From the NCBI GenBank assembly GCA_964450435.1, contig CAYVCX010000022.1, forward strand, positions 1 to 39,925: 39,925 nucleotides of DNA. Reading direction: 5' to 3'. This document shows positions 24,628 to 33,570 of this stretch, piece after piece. A model generated the notes under the pieces. It did no database searches. It saw only the letters and a list, made by a program, of their open reading frames with translations, and was not told the origin of the DNA. The stretch is from SKLM01 sp964450435 (GTDB lineage Bacteria; Chloroflexota; Anaerolineae; B4-G1). The translations under genes and the position numbers were made by a program. Position 1 is the first letter of the stretch. Every line of letters starts with the position of its first letter.

Positions 24628-25284
24628 TCATTCGACAATGATCCAACCGCGCTTCAAGGCCTCGGTGACAGCCTCCGTGCGGCTGCTGGCGTCGAGCTTG
24701 CCGTAGATGCTGGCCAGGTGGCCCTGCACGGTGCGATGACTGATTCCAAGTTCCTGGCCTGCCTCACGGTTCGTCATACCCCGGGCGACGAGGCGCAGCA
24801 CCTCGATTTCACGGGGCGTGAGGGGCTCGATCTGGTCTGCTGCGCCCTCGGGGCCGCGACTCGTTGCCTGGCGCACGACCTTGGTGGCGATCTCCGGGCT
24901 GAGGGCGGACTCGCCGCGGTGCACGGTGTGGACAGCGCTTACCAGCTCATTGGCGCTGGCGGTTTTCAACACGTAACCGTCGGCGCCGGCCTCCAGGAGG
25001 GCGAAGACGTAGGGATCATCATCGTAGGCGGTAAGGATGAGGATCCGGGTGTCTGGGAAGCGGTCCTTGATGCGGCGGGCGGCCTCCACCCCGGTCATCC
25101 CGGGCATGCGAATGTCGAGCACTGCCACATCCGGTCGGTGCGCTTCGACGAGTCGGATGCCCTCCGCTCCGTCGGATGCCTCCGCGATGACGTCGATCGT
25201 TTGATCCTCCTCCAGAAAGCGGCGGATGCCCTGACGGACGACGGCGTGGTCGTCGACCAAGAGAACACGTATCCGTTCGGTCAT
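24628..25284 (-). CDS. NarL/FixJ-type response regulator
   Basis: 218 residues from ATG 25284, preceded by GGAGG. The receiver domain has the acidic pair DD at residues 11-12, phosphorylated Asp57 (VAVLDIRMPGMTG), a conserved Thr (LILTAY) and Lys (YVLKTAS). The C-terminal LuxR-type helix-turn-helix is LTPREIEVLRLVARGMTNREAGQELGISHRTVQGHL (split: about residues 150-185). It is a DNA-binding transcription factor controlled by the kinase gene that follows. Gene order permease - regulator - kinase suggests a single transcript. Targets are not evident; I saw no clear repeated binding site upstream of the neighbours. Confidence 0.95.
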   Translation of the reverse strand: MTERIRVLLVDDHAVVRQGIRRFLEEDQTIDVIAEASDGAEGIRLVEAHRPDVAVLDIRMPGMTGVEAARRIKDRFPDTRILILTAYDDDPYVFALLEAGADGYVLKTASANELVSAVHTVHRGESALSPEIATKVVRQATSRGPEGAADQIEPLTPREIEVLRLVARGMTNREAGQELGISHRTVQGHLASIYGKLDASSRTEAVTEALKRGWIIVE

Positions 25285-25309
25285 AGGCAGTCCTCCAGTC
25301 CAGCTAAAC

Positions 25310-25801
25310 TCACACGATGTGGGCAACCAACTGGGCGAGCAGCCCGGCAATGGGCGGCACCACGAAGGTGATAGCGTACCGTAAGAGGGCTAGGCGGGGG
25401 CTTATGAGGGCCATCTCCACGGGAAGGCGGCTCACAGACCAGAGGGCCCAGGCGGACGTGAACCCCACGACTGCTCCGGCGCTGGCGCCTCTTTCGTAGA
25501 GCGAGGCGATGAGGGGGAACGTGGCGTACGGCGCGCCGGGCACCAGCCCACCGGCCACGCAGCCGATGAGGATGCCCGTGAATCCAGCCTGATCACCGAG
25601 CAGACGCAGGATCAGTTCCCGTGGGACGAGCACCCCGGCCAACCCGGCCAGGAGGAAACCGAGCACGAGCAGAAGCAGGTTTCGGCTCAGAGTGTTCCAC
25701 GCAGCCAGCAGACCGCTCACGGCCACGTCCCCTCCCTGGCGAAGTGCAAGCAGTAACAGCCCGGCCGCGACGACGGCCAGGACAATGGTCGTGGTGTCCA
25801 C
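25310..25801 (-). CDS. Half-size permease of the YraQ/ArsP (UPF0718) type
   Basis: 163 residues from GTG 25801 (GGAGG 7 bases upstream). Four to five membrane segments. The core GILIGCVAGGLVPGAPYATF followed by PLIASLYERGASAGAVVGF matches the half-repeat of the permease family PF03773 (full-length members have two such halves and about 300 residues). The Cys residues seen in many ArsP-like members between the G and P positions are replaced (VPGAPYATFP). It is the first gene of the permease - response regulator - kinase set, with 25 bases to the regulator. It may work as a homodimer. The substrate is unknown; arsenic should not be assumed. Confidence 0.75.
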   Translation of the reverse strand: MDTTTIVLAVVAAGLLLLALRQGGDVAVSGLLAAWNTLSRNLLLLVLGFLLAGLAGVLVPRELILRLLGDQAGFTGILIGCVAGGLVPGAPYATFPLIASLYERGASAGAVVGFTSAWALWSVSRLPVEMALISPRLALLRYAITFVVPPIAGLLAQLVAHIV

Positions 25802-25893
25802 TGACTTACCTCCGTTGCGTATTGGAGTCACGGCGATTCTCCCTCGAGGTGTGTAACGTGCCGATCGCATAAAGCTCGCCGATCAACGCCTGC

Positions 25894-25899
25894 ATTGTA
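25894..25899 (-). promoter_or_regulatory. Candidate -10 for the permease/two-component transcript
   Basis: TACAAT on the minus strand at 25899-25894, about 95 bases before the permease start. The -35 position holds only TGGCGC. Weak on its own, but it is the best match in the divergent gap between the permease and the SEC-C gene. Confidence 0.3.
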
Positions 25900-26008
25900 A
25901 TATCAGTCGGGCTTCTGCGCCAGTGGTGTGAGTGATGCTGCCCACGGGCGATGTGGGTGCCGCTACGGTCGGCGGAATGTAACAGAGATAGGTCGCCGGG
26001 TTCCTGGT

Positions 26009-26038
26009 TTGGCCTCGCGCTGGCCGTGGTGGTACAAT
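26009..26038 (+). promoter_or_regulatory. Promoter of the SEC-C gene
   Basis: TTGGCC (26009-26014), 18 bases, TACAAT (26033-26038). Start of transcription near 26045 would give a leader of about 140 bases before the gene. The 300-base region 25871-26173 otherwise holds no gene that I can see. Confidence 0.55.
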
Positions 26039-26185
26039 AGGCCCCGGGGAAGGTCTTAAGAAGGTTCTGTGCACCGGGATGGGAGCTACTCCTGATGCCT
26101 GGGTGGGTCTGACCGCGGGGACCGGTGCCAGGGACCTCAGACGTAGCGGGCAGACTGGACAGGGGATGATGGAATGGAGGTGGGT

Positions 26186-27325
26186 ATGAACTGGACGGGA
26201 CAGATCGACTGGGAGCACGCGTTTTCACGTTATATGATGGTGACGCCTGATCTGATCGACGTGCTGCAGAGGGACTTCTTCGCCGGCCGCGAGTTGGGCG
26301 GATCGCTCCCGCACGTGGCGGCCGACGAGGCCGCCGTCATGGTCGCCGAGAGTCTGGAGGGTGACCGGCTGTGGAACACGCTGACCGAAAAGATTCTTCT
26401 AAGCGGGCCGCGTGGTTTGGCAGAGGCGGAGATCGGGCGGAGCTGTGACTTCAGGACCGCGGTGGCCGCCGAGCTGATGTTCAGCACGGCCGACGTCGCG
26501 CGGGAGTTGAATGACCAGGGTGCTCAACGCAACTGGCGGGCGCTGGCGATGGCTACGCTGGAACAGGCCCTCTGCTCTCCAACGGCCAGCCCCCTGTTAT
26601 GGTACCAGGACATCTTCCTGGACGTGGCCGAGGCTGCGAAAATCGATGGGGAGGGCGACCTGGCCGAGGCGCGCACGTGGCTGAAACAAGGACTGGCCCA
26701 CGATGTGCACTTCAACGAGGGCCGAAACACGGTCGCCTTTCTGCTTGATCTATCGGCCTTGTACCTGCAGGGCGGAGAGCTGGATCAGGGCCTGCAGATG
26801 GCCACTGGGCTCTTGCGGCACGATCCCGCGCACATCTGGACGTACAATCTGATTGCGCTGTCGCTCGACGACTGTGGCCTGACGGAGACTGGAATCGAGG
26901 CAGCGAAGCGGGGCCTGGCGCTGCTTGATGCCGAGGGTGACCCGGAGCAGGTGCGGGGTCAGCTTGAACAGTGTGTGGAGGATCTGGCGACGAGCGAGGG
27001 GCGAGAGATGGAGGTGCGTGCAACGCCCTCGGTGCTCGCCGAACTCCGCGCCGCGCTCCAGCTGGACTTCGATGCCGGGGAGCTGCGCCCGCCGGAGGCG
27101 CTGTGCCGCGAGCTGGTGCCCGACTTCGACGACGTACCCGTGAAACGGCCCTTGAAGCCATCTGAGTTTCCGCTTCCGAATCGGACGGAGGTCTTGGAAG
27201 AGTTGGCCGGGCCGCCTGGGGGGAGGCCAGCGGAGACCCCGGGCCGGAACGACCCCTGCTGGTGCGGCAGCGGGAAGAAGTATAAGTATTGTCACCTGCG
27301 AGAGGACCAGCGGAGGAGGCGATGA
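26186..27325 (+). CDS. TPR-like protein with C-terminal SEC-C zinc motif
   Basis: 379 residues from ATG 26186, which follows GGAGGTGGGT; an ATG at 26174 would add four residues. The C-terminus ends with PGRNDPCWCGSGKKYKYCH, a complete SEC-C motif (CxC-x8-CH) that binds zinc and, in SecA, contacts SecB. The middle (about residues 150-280) looks like helical TPR-type repeats: LDLSALYLQGGELDQGLQMA and LIALSLDDCGLTETGIEAA. The first 130 residues are helical without a known motif. Many SEC-C proteins are uncharacterised and linked to protein handling. The gene stands alone with its own promoter. Function unknown. Confidence 0.8.
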   Translation: MNWTGQIDWEHAFSRYMMVTPDLIDVLQRDFFAGRELGGSLPHVAADEAAVMVAESLEGDRLWNTLTEKILLSGPRGLAEAEIGRSCDFRTAVAAELMFSTADVARELNDQGAQRNWRALAMATLEQALCSPTASPLLWYQDIFLDVAEAAKIDGEGDLAEARTWLKQGLAHDVHFNEGRNTVAFLLDLSALYLQGGELDQGLQMATGLLRHDPAHIWTYNLIALSLDDCGLTETGIEAAKRGLALLDAEGDPEQVRGQLEQCVEDLATSEGREMEVRATPSVLAELRAALQLDFDAGELRPPEALCRELVPDFDDVPVKRPLKPSEFPLPNRTEVLEELAGPPGGRPAETPGRNDPCWCGSGKKYKYCHLREDQRRRR

Positions 27326-27878
27326 GCCGGCGAGAGTGGCGTGCCAGGAGAGATGGTGCCTTACGGCTCCGGGCTCCGGATGCGGTCGAGCAGGCGTCTT
27401 GGTGCCCTGGCAGGTCGTGGTAGATGCGCAGGCGGCGGCCTCATAGGCAAGCTTCGGGCGGTGAGAGAGTGTTGAATAACTCTCCCCCAGCCAGTCTCTG
27501 CCCGCGCCCAACTCACGTTCAAACCGAATGGGGCTCGATACAAGCGTGGCGTGTCGCACGATCCAGCTTTGGCGGCACATGCCCCCCGATCGGCCTGCCG
27601 ATGACTTCTTCAGTTCTCTCCGGTGAATGGCTTGACAGCGACGATGGTTTGCAGTACATTCTCGCGTTGAGCGATTGACCGTGCAATGCAGTTCTTGAGC
27701 ATCTCTCGGTGGGGTTGAAGTGATGTCGGCAGGTCGTTCGAGGTTCGGGGCCGAGCCCTGGGCCTCGGAGGGCGCAGGCAGGAGGACAGCACCTGCCAGG
27801 GATGACTTCGCTTGCGAGCGTGGTATGGTCTCGCTTTAAGCCGAAGGTGCCCCGCTTGGTTATATGCAGGAGGAGGAT
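27326..27878. other. Gene-free stretch before the DUF255 gene
   Basis: About 550 bases without a convincing gene on either strand. It contains one strong + strand promoter at 27632-27660 (listed separately), and an inverted pair GAGAG...CTCTC around 27464-27484. The roughly 210-base leader between the promoter and the DUF255 start contains a GC-rich inverted stretch (GGGGCCGAGCCC region near 27750) but I recognise no riboswitch. Confidence 0.5.
27632..27660 (+). promoter_or_regulatory. Promoter upstream of the DUF255 gene
   Basis: A perfect -35 TTGACA (27632-27637), 17-base spacer, TACATT (27655-27660). Transcription would start near 27667 and give a leader of about 210 bases before the DUF255 gene. 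Confidence 0.65.
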
Positions 27879-29876
27879 ATGCCGAATAGGTTGATTGAGG
27901 AGAGCAGTCCCTACTTGCGGCAGCACGCCGACAACCCGGTGGACTGGTATCCGTGGAGTGAAGAGGCTCTTCAGAAGGCGAAGTCCGAGGACAAGCCCAT
28001 CTTTCTCAGCATCGGCTACTCGGCGTGTCACTGGTGTCACGTGATGGCCCGGGAGTCCTTCGAGGACGACGAGATTGCGGAGATCTTGAACGAACATTTC
28101 GTCAACGTCAAGGTCGACCGCGAGGAGAGGCCGGATCTGGATCGGATCTACATGGGGGCAGTTCAGGCGCTGACTGGCAGGGGAGGCTGGCCCATGTCCG
28201 TGTTCCTCACGCCGGACGGGAAGCCGTTCTACGCGGGGACCTATTTTCCGCCGGAGCCACGTCACGGGATGCCCGCTTTTTCCCAGGTCCTGAGGACGAT
28301 TGCCAGCGCGTGGGAGAATAGGCGGGAGGAGCTTGTGGAGAGCAGCCAGCGCGTCGTCGAGTCCCTCGAGCGGCAGATGACGGCGCGGGCGCCAGAGCAG
28401 ATGCTGGAGCGGGGAGCACTGGCCCGAGCATTCCGCAACCTGCGGCGCGACTTTGACAGCCGCCAGGGCGGTTGGGACGGCGCACCAAAATTCCCTCAGC
28501 CGATGATCGTGGAGTTCCTGTTGCGTTATCACCGGGTGACGGAGAATCCCGATGCGCTCCGGATGGTCACGGAGACGCTCGATGCAATGGCGCGGGGTGG
28601 GATCTACGACCAGATTGGCGGCGGTTTCCACCGCTACTCAGTGGATGATGGCTGGGTGGTGCCCCACTTCGAGAAGATGCTCTATGACAATGCGCAGCTC
28701 GCCCGCGTGTACCTCCACGCATGGCAAGTTACCGACAACCCGCTGTTCCGGGCCGTCGCCGAGGAGACCTTCGATTACGTACTGCGCGAGATGACCGACC
28801 CACTCGGCGGTTTCTACGCCACTCAGAGCGCCGAGAGCGAAGGTGAGGAGGGGAAGTTCTTCGTCTGGACGACAGAGGAGATTGACGCGATTCTGGGTAC
28901 CCAGGCTGAGCGGTTCAGGGAGCTCTATGGTGTAACGGCGCGGGGAAACTTCGAAGGGCAGAACGTCTTGACCTTTGCCGGCGCGCGGGAAGAGCGGCAG
29001 AAGATGGCGGAGGCGCGCAAACGGCTGTATGAGGAACGTGAGCGGCGCGTCTCGCCGGATCGCGATGAGAAGGTGTTGACCTCTTGGAATGGGTTGATGC
29101 TCGCTGCATTTGCTGAGGCAGGGGAAGGCTTCCACCGGGAGGATTACCTGGGAGCTGCAGAGCGGAACGCGGCGTTTCTTCTGAGTCGGCTCAGGACCGA
29201 GGACGGCCGCCTGCTGCGCACCTGGCAGGATGGAGAGGCCAAGGGCAGGGGCTACCTGCAGGACTACACGCATCTCATAGACGGGCTCCTGGCGCTGTAT
29301 CAGGCCACGTTTGCCCCGTGCTGGTACACTGCTGCCGAGGAACTGGCTGAGTTCGTGCTGGAGCACTTTGCTGGTCCTGACGGTCGTTTCTTCGACACCA
29401 GCGATGTCCACGAAGAGCTGGTTACCCGTCCTCGGTCCCTGCAGGACAACGCGGTCCCTTCGGGGAATTCGATGGCGGCCTGGGTGCTGTTGCGCTTAAG
29501 CCAGCTCGGCGTCGAGCCGCGCTACGCACAGGTCGCACGCCGCAGCCTCCGGCAGGTTCAAGAGTTGTTGGCGGAGTACCCGTTGGGGTTTGGACAGTGG
29601 CTGACGGCGCTGGACTACGCGCTGGCGGACACGCGCGAGATCGCTATCGTAGGTGATCCACAGGCGCCAGACGTCCAGGCTGCGCTGCGGATCTGTCGCG
29701 ATGGATATCGTCCCCATCAGGTGGTGGCGGCAGGTGCCCCGGGCGACGGGACAGCGGTTGTCCCTCTGCTGCAAGACAGGGAGCAGATTGAGGAGAAGGC
29801 GACAGTATACGTGTGCGTCGATTTCACGTGCCACGAGCCGATCACGGACCTGGAGAGGCTGGAGGAGATTCTCTGA
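27879..29876 (+). CDS. YyaL/DUF255 thioredoxin-like protein with (alpha/alpha)6 domain
   Basis: 665 residues from ATG 27879, behind a strong GGAGGAGG; an ATG at 27864 is less likely. The N-terminus is the family hallmark: NRLIEESSPYLRQHADNPVDW, then a thioredoxin-like fold with YSACHWCHVM (Cys50, Cys53) and DREERPDLD. GGWPMSVFLTPDGKPFYAGT follows. The rest (about 180-600) resembles a six-hairpin glycosidase barrel, with FPQPMIVEFLLR, YDQIGGGFHRYSVDD, WVVPHFEKMLYDNAQL and LTSWNGLMLAAFAEAG. Members are widespread cytoplasmic proteins of unresolved activity (human SPATA20 is a homologue). It stands alone with its own promoter. Family certain, activity unknown. Confidence 0.95.
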   Translation: MPNRLIEESSPYLRQHADNPVDWYPWSEEALQKAKSEDKPIFLSIGYSACHWCHVMARESFEDDEIAEILNEHFVNVKVDREERPDLDRIYMGAVQALTGRGGWPMSVFLTPDGKPFYAGTYFPPEPRHGMPAFSQVLRTIASAWENRREELVESSQRVVESLERQMTARAPEQMLERGALARAFRNLRRDFDSRQGGWDGAPKFPQPMIVEFLLRYHRVTENPDALRMVTETLDAMARGGIYDQIGGGFHRYSVDDGWVVPHFEKMLYDNAQLARVYLHAWQVTDNPLFRAVAEETFDYVLREMTDPLGGFYATQSAESEGEEGKFFVWTTEEIDAILGTQAERFRELYGVTARGNFEGQNVLTFAGAREERQKMAEARKRLYEERERRVSPDRDEKVLTSWNGLMLAAFAEAGEGFHREDYLGAAERNAAFLLSRLRTEDGRLLRTWQDGEAKGRGYLQDYTHLIDGLLALYQATFAPCWYTAAEELAEFVLEHFAGPDGRFFDTSDVHEELVTRPRSLQDNAVPSGNSMAAWVLLRLSQLGVEPRYAQVARRSLRQVQELLAEYPLGFGQWLTALDYALADTREIAIVGDPQAPDVQAALRICRDGYRPHQVVAAGAPGDGTAVVPLLQDREQIEEKATVYVCVDFTCHEPITDLERLEEIL

Positions 29877-29882
29877 GATAGT

Positions 29883-29925
29883 GCCGGCGGCTGGCAACCG
29901 TGCGCATAGCTGCCGGGCCGCCGGC
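29883..29925 (+). terminator. GC-rich stem-loop after the DUF255 gene
   Basis: GCCGGCGGC (29883-29891) pairs perfectly with GCCGCCGGC (29917-29925), beginning seven bases after the stop codon. No T-run follows. It is a likely transcript 3' end structure, possibly Rho-assisted. Confidence 0.45.
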
Positions 29926-30106
29926 TGGTGGAGCAGGCCCTCTCACTTCGGTCTGTCCTCGGATTCTCTACAGTCGCAGTGCAGCAGCTGGGAGTCCACT
30001 GAAGGGCTCTCGTATCGGGTGCCGAACTGCGTGAACTCGGTTCCGTGCGAGGCAGATCAGGCCTCCGGTGTGCAGGAGCCGATGCGAGATCTCGGTCCCC
30101 TCTCGT

Positions 30107-30135
30107 TTGCCCGATCCCGACCCTGGTGATACAAT
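30107..30135 (+). promoter_or_regulatory. Promoter of the SHMT-GcvT fusion gene
   Basis: TTGCCC (30107-30112), 17 bases, TACAAT (30130-30135), with TGA before the -10 making an extended -10 (TGnTACAAT). Start near 30142 gives a leader of about 74 bases. The rest of the 339-base gap after the DUF255 gene shows only the stem-loop at its start. No glycine riboswitch is present here. Confidence 0.6.
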
Positions 30136-30215
30136 GTCGCCCGGTGTCGTCGTTCCCAGGCCGACTGCGACGCAATAGTAGCCACACGGTATCAGATAAA
30201 GGAGTTGGCGCATCA

Positions 30216-33200
30216 ATGTCCTCAGCACCCCCTGATTCACGAGCCGATTTCTTGTTCCGCGAGGATCTGGCAGAGCTGGCGCCATTTGTGGATGACCTCA
30301 TCCGATGGGAGGATGAGCGGCAGGCTCGCAAGCTGATCTTCATCCCATCTCAGTCGTATGCGCCCAGAGCGGTCCGGAAGGCTTTGGGCTCTCGCTTCCA
30401 GAACGTCTACGCCGAGGGATATCCCCCCACGCGGATGACTCGGGATCCCGAGGCGCGCCTTCACGACATTTCCTGGCAGCTGGGCTTCTATCGCCGCTAT
30501 GCTGATCGACGGTTCTACAAGGGGAAAGACTATGTGAACGTGCTGGAGTCGCTGGCACAGCGACGGTGTGCCGAGGCATTCGCCCACGGTTCGGTCCGGC
30601 CAGAGCACATTCACGTCAATATCCAGCCTCTGTCCGGAACCCCGGCCAATCTGGGCGTCTACTGGACGCTGATGGAGCCTGGTGACACACTGATGGGGCT
30701 CGATCTCTACCAGGGAGGCCATCTGTCGCACGGATCTGAGTTCAATATTTCGGGCCAGCGGTATGGAGTGGTATCTTATGGCGTAGATCCGCAGACCGAG
30801 CGTCTCAACTACGATGCGATCCGCGACCTGGCGCTGAAATATCGGCCTAAAGTGATCGTGGCCGGCTACACGTCGTACCCGTGGGCCCCGGATTGGGAGA
30901 AGTTCGCCGCCATCGCTGATGAAGTAGACGCTTATCTTCTGGCCGACATCGCGCACGTCGCGGGCATGGCATGCGCTGGTGTGTATCCGAACCCGGTCGG
31001 CATTGCGGACGTGGTCACGTTCACCACCCATAAGACCATGTGCGGGCCACGCGGTGCGGTGATCATGACGACGGACCAAGATCTGGCCCAGACCATCGAT
31101 CTGGCGGTGTTTCCCGGCGAGCAAGGTGGGCCGCACGTCAACAAGTTCGCCGCGATGGCGGTCGCTTTCGAGATTGCGCAGACGGATCAGTTCAAACAGC
31201 TTCAGCGGCAGATCGTCGCCAACGCGCAGGCGCTGGCAGAAGGCCTCACCGAGCGAGGTTTGCGGCTGGCTTACGGTGGCACCGATACCCATCTGATGCT
31301 GGTCGACCTGAACTCCATCCCGGTGGGAAGCGCCCGTCCTACCGACCTCGAGTATCCCGTCTACGGTGAGCCGGCCGTGCGCATCATGGATCTCGCCGGC
31401 ATGGTGGCCAACAAAAACACAATTCCGGGTGATGAGGAAACCCCGCTGGCTACGGGCATTCGGCTGGGGACGCCGTGGATCACTCAGCGTGGGTTAGTTG
31501 AGGACGACATGGACGCCATCGCCGGCCTGATCCATCGTTTGCTGACCAGCATTGAGCCTTTCGCCTACAATGGTTTGATTGGGACACTGCCGCGGGGCAA
31601 AGTCGACCTGGACGTGCTGGAGCAGGTGCGGCTCGGTGTCGCGGAGGTGGCCGAGAGAGCTGGCATTGACTTTGACCACCAGCACAGCGGCTATCCGCAC
31701 TATACTTTCCTGCCACAGGATTCTGAGCCCCAGTCTGTTGCCTTACGTGTCTCCGGTTGGCGAGCTCGCCAGCATGTCAATGAGATTGTCACGGCAAACG
31801 CTTTGTCGCTCGATCCCGGTGATGTGGTCACCACGTATATTCTGACTCGCGACGGGGCCTTGATGGACGAGGTAGTAGTGGAGCGTGAGGAGCAGGATGA
31901 GCTGGGTCGTGACCGGTTCCTGGTCGCGCCGACACCTGAGCAGGCTGCCCGGGTTACCTCCTGGCTGCGAGGGTTGAGCGATGGGTACACGCTGTTTGAC
32001 GGTGAGGACGTCTTTCGCAAGGTCCAGGGCCCTGTTGTTGTGGAGGAGACAGATCGTGATGTCGGGCCAAGGGACGACGCTGCGGAGGCTGGCACGCCGG
32101 CGAAGGTCCTGTTCGAGGAGCATCCGGAGCGCTTCGATCTGAGGAAGCCTTACTTTGTGGGGCAATCGGAGCTGGACGATTTCGGCCCTGAGATCCGCAG
32201 AGAGAAGTGGCATTGGGACGAGTCCGACGGGGGGGAACTGAAGCGCACGCCGCTGTACGAGATACACAAAGAGATGGGCGCCAAGATGGTCCCCTTTGCC
32301 GGCTGGGAGATGCCTATCTGGTATTCATCGGTGAGTGAGGAGCATCGCGCGGTCAGGGATGCGGCCGGTCTCTTCGATGTGGGGCACATGGGCGTCTTTG
32401 AAGTTCGCGGCCCGAATGCTGTCACGTTCCTGGACACCGTGTTCTCCAACTACGCTGCCTGGCTCGAGGATGGTCAATCGATGTACGGCTACTTCTTCGA
32501 GCCCGACGGCAGCGTGATAGACGACGGGATTATCTATCGCATCAGGGCGAATCACTTCTACATGGTGATCAACGCCTCGAACGCGGACAAAGACTGGGAC
32601 TGGCTCAATGCCGTGAACGAAAGGCGCGTGCTCATCGATAGCCGACGGCCCTGGATCGAGGTGGAGGCGCAGGCGGAGCTGCATAACTTGAAGGATGCCA
32701 GTGCCGCCGGGCAGCAGAAGGTCGATCTTGCACTGCAGGGACCGGCTTCTCTGGAGGTGCTTCAGGAGTTGACGGATGACGGTGAGCTAGAGGCCGAACT
32801 GGCTCGGGTTCGCCGCACGGAGGTGGTCGAATGCGAGCTGACCGGGGTCCCGCTGGTCATCGCTCGGACGGGCTACACGGGTGAGGAGTGGGGCTATGAG
32901 ATCCTGGTCCATCCTGACGACGCGGTGACGCTCTGGAACGCGATTCTGGAGGCCGGAGAACCGTATGGCGTGAAACCGTGCGGGCTGGCGTGCCGGGACT
33001 CGACACGCATTGAGGCAGGGCTGCCGCTGTACGGGCACGAGCTGGCTGGACCTTTCGACATCGACCCGATCGAGGCAGGTTTCCCCGGCTACGTGAAATA
33101 TCATAAGCCGTATTTCGTGGGCCGGAGCGCTCTACTGGCCGAGGAGGGCAGCCGGGACCGGGAGGTAGTACGGTTCCGCGTCAACGAGAAGGGCACCCGG

Positions 33201-33485
33201 CGACCTCAGACTGGCGATCCTGTGGTGGACCGGAGAGGGCGCGAGATCGGGAAGGTGACCAGCTGTTCCATCGACGTAGAGGGCTATCTCGTCGGGCTGG
33301 CTATCGTGCAGGGGCGGTACAACGTCCCGGAGACGCCGGTGGCCATCTTCCCCCTCCATGGAGAGTCCTTGGGTGAGGCGCTGCTGCGCGGTCGTCGGGT
33401 AACTCTGCCTGTTGAAGCCACGGTGCTGACGCGTTTCCCGGAGGAGGAGGGGGCACGACCAGCCTGGATGGGGGTGGAGGACTAG
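30216..33485 (+). CDS. glyA-gcvT: Serine hydroxymethyltransferase - aminomethyltransferase (GcvT) fusion
   Basis: 1089 residues. Residues 1-460 are SHMT: VYAEGYP (65-70), NIQPLSGTPAN, GGHLSHG, DIAHVAGM, the PLP lysine at 273 in TTHKTMCGPRGA, and GIRLGTPWITQRG. About 26 extra residues separate YAEGYP from the FYKG that replaces YYGG, and IASEN reads IPSQS. Residues about 505-615 look like a GcvT N-terminal half (VSGWRARQHVNEI, DRFLVAPTPEQAARV, VQGPVVVEE). Residues 675-1085 are a full GcvT: AGWEMPIWY, DDGIIYRI, GYTGEEWGYEI, RIEAGLPLYGHEL. SHMT swaps serine for glycine plus methylene-THF; GcvT makes or uses methylene-THF, so the fusion may pass this folate directly. Start: ATG 30216 with AAAGGAG; the frame is open to 30045 but that part has no family match. 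gcvH and gcvP are not in the window. Confidence 0.93.
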   Translation: MSSAPPDSRADFLFREDLAELAPFVDDLIRWEDERQARKLIFIPSQSYAPRAVRKALGSRFQNVYAEGYPPTRMTRDPEARLHDISWQLGFYRRYADRRFYKGKDYVNVLESLAQRRCAEAFAHGSVRPEHIHVNIQPLSGTPANLGVYWTLMEPGDTLMGLDLYQGGHLSHGSEFNISGQRYGVVSYGVDPQTERLNYDAIRDLALKYRPKVIVAGYTSYPWAPDWEKFAAIADEVDAYLLADIAHVAGMACAGVYPNPVGIADVVTFTTHKTMCGPRGAVIMTTDQDLAQTIDLAVFPGEQGGPHVNKFAAMAVAFEIAQTDQFKQLQRQIVANAQALAEGLTERGLRLAYGGTDTHLMLVDLNSIPVGSARPTDLEYPVYGEPAVRIMDLAGMVANKNTIPGDEETPLATGIRLGTPWITQRGLVEDDMDAIAGLIHRLLTSIEPFAYNGLIGTLPRGKVDLDVLEQVRLGVAEVAERAGIDFDHQHSGYPHYTFLPQDSEPQSVALRVSGWRARQHVNEIVTANALSLDPGDVVTTYILTRDGALMDEVVVEREEQDELGRDRFLVAPTPEQAARVTSWLRGLSDGYTLFDGEDVFRKVQGPVVVEETDRDVGPRDDAAEAGTPAKVLFEEHPERFDLRKPYFVGQSELDDFGPEIRREKWHWDESDGGELKRTPLYEIHKEMGAKMVPFAGWEMPIWYSSVSEEHRAVRDAAGLFDVGHMGVFEVRGPNAVTFLDTVFSNYAAWLEDGQSMYGYFFEPDGSVIDDGIIYRIRANHFYMVINASNADKDWDWLNAVNERRVLIDSRRPWIEVEAQAELHNLKDASAAGQQKVDLALQGPASLEVLQELTDDGELEAELARVRRTEVVECELTGVPLVIARTGYTGEEWGYEILVHPDDAVTLWNAILEAGEPYGVKPCGLACRDSTRIEAGLPLYGHELAGPFDIDPIEAGFPGYVKYHKPYFVGRSALLAEEGSRDREVVRFRVNEKGTRRPQTGDPVVDRRGREIGKVTSCSIDVEGYLVGLAIVQGRYNVPETPVAIFPLHGESLGEALLRGRRVTLPVEATVLTRFPEEEGARPAWMGVED

Positions 33486-33570
33486 CGGACTGGCGATTCA
33501 AGAATGTGGAGGCGAGGCTACCGTATTCGACATCCGAATCGTTGATTGGCTATCTGGGGGGAAGAGATCT

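Noticed and set aside
19351..25801. Defence or phage-related system
   Set aside because: All genes in this region match redox or signalling families; no nuclease, methylase, integrase or phage motif was found anywhere in the window.
27424..27678. 84-codon frame in the gap before the DUF255 gene
   Set aside because: No ribosome binding site, no recognisable motif, and it runs through the promoter at 27632-27660.
27717..27775. Possible tRNA-like GC-rich fold with GTTCGAGGTTC
   Set aside because: No acceptor stem or anticodon arm can be drawn around it.
27519..28631. 370-codon frame on the minus strand
   Set aside because: Most of it is antisense to the DUF255 gene, whose protein has clear family motifs; the minus frame has none.
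30045..30215. In-frame upstream extension of the SHMT-GcvT reading frame
   Set aside because: The extra 57 residues have no SHMT similarity, cover the promoter at 30107-30135, and the paralogue at 39356 starts at the equivalent of 30216.
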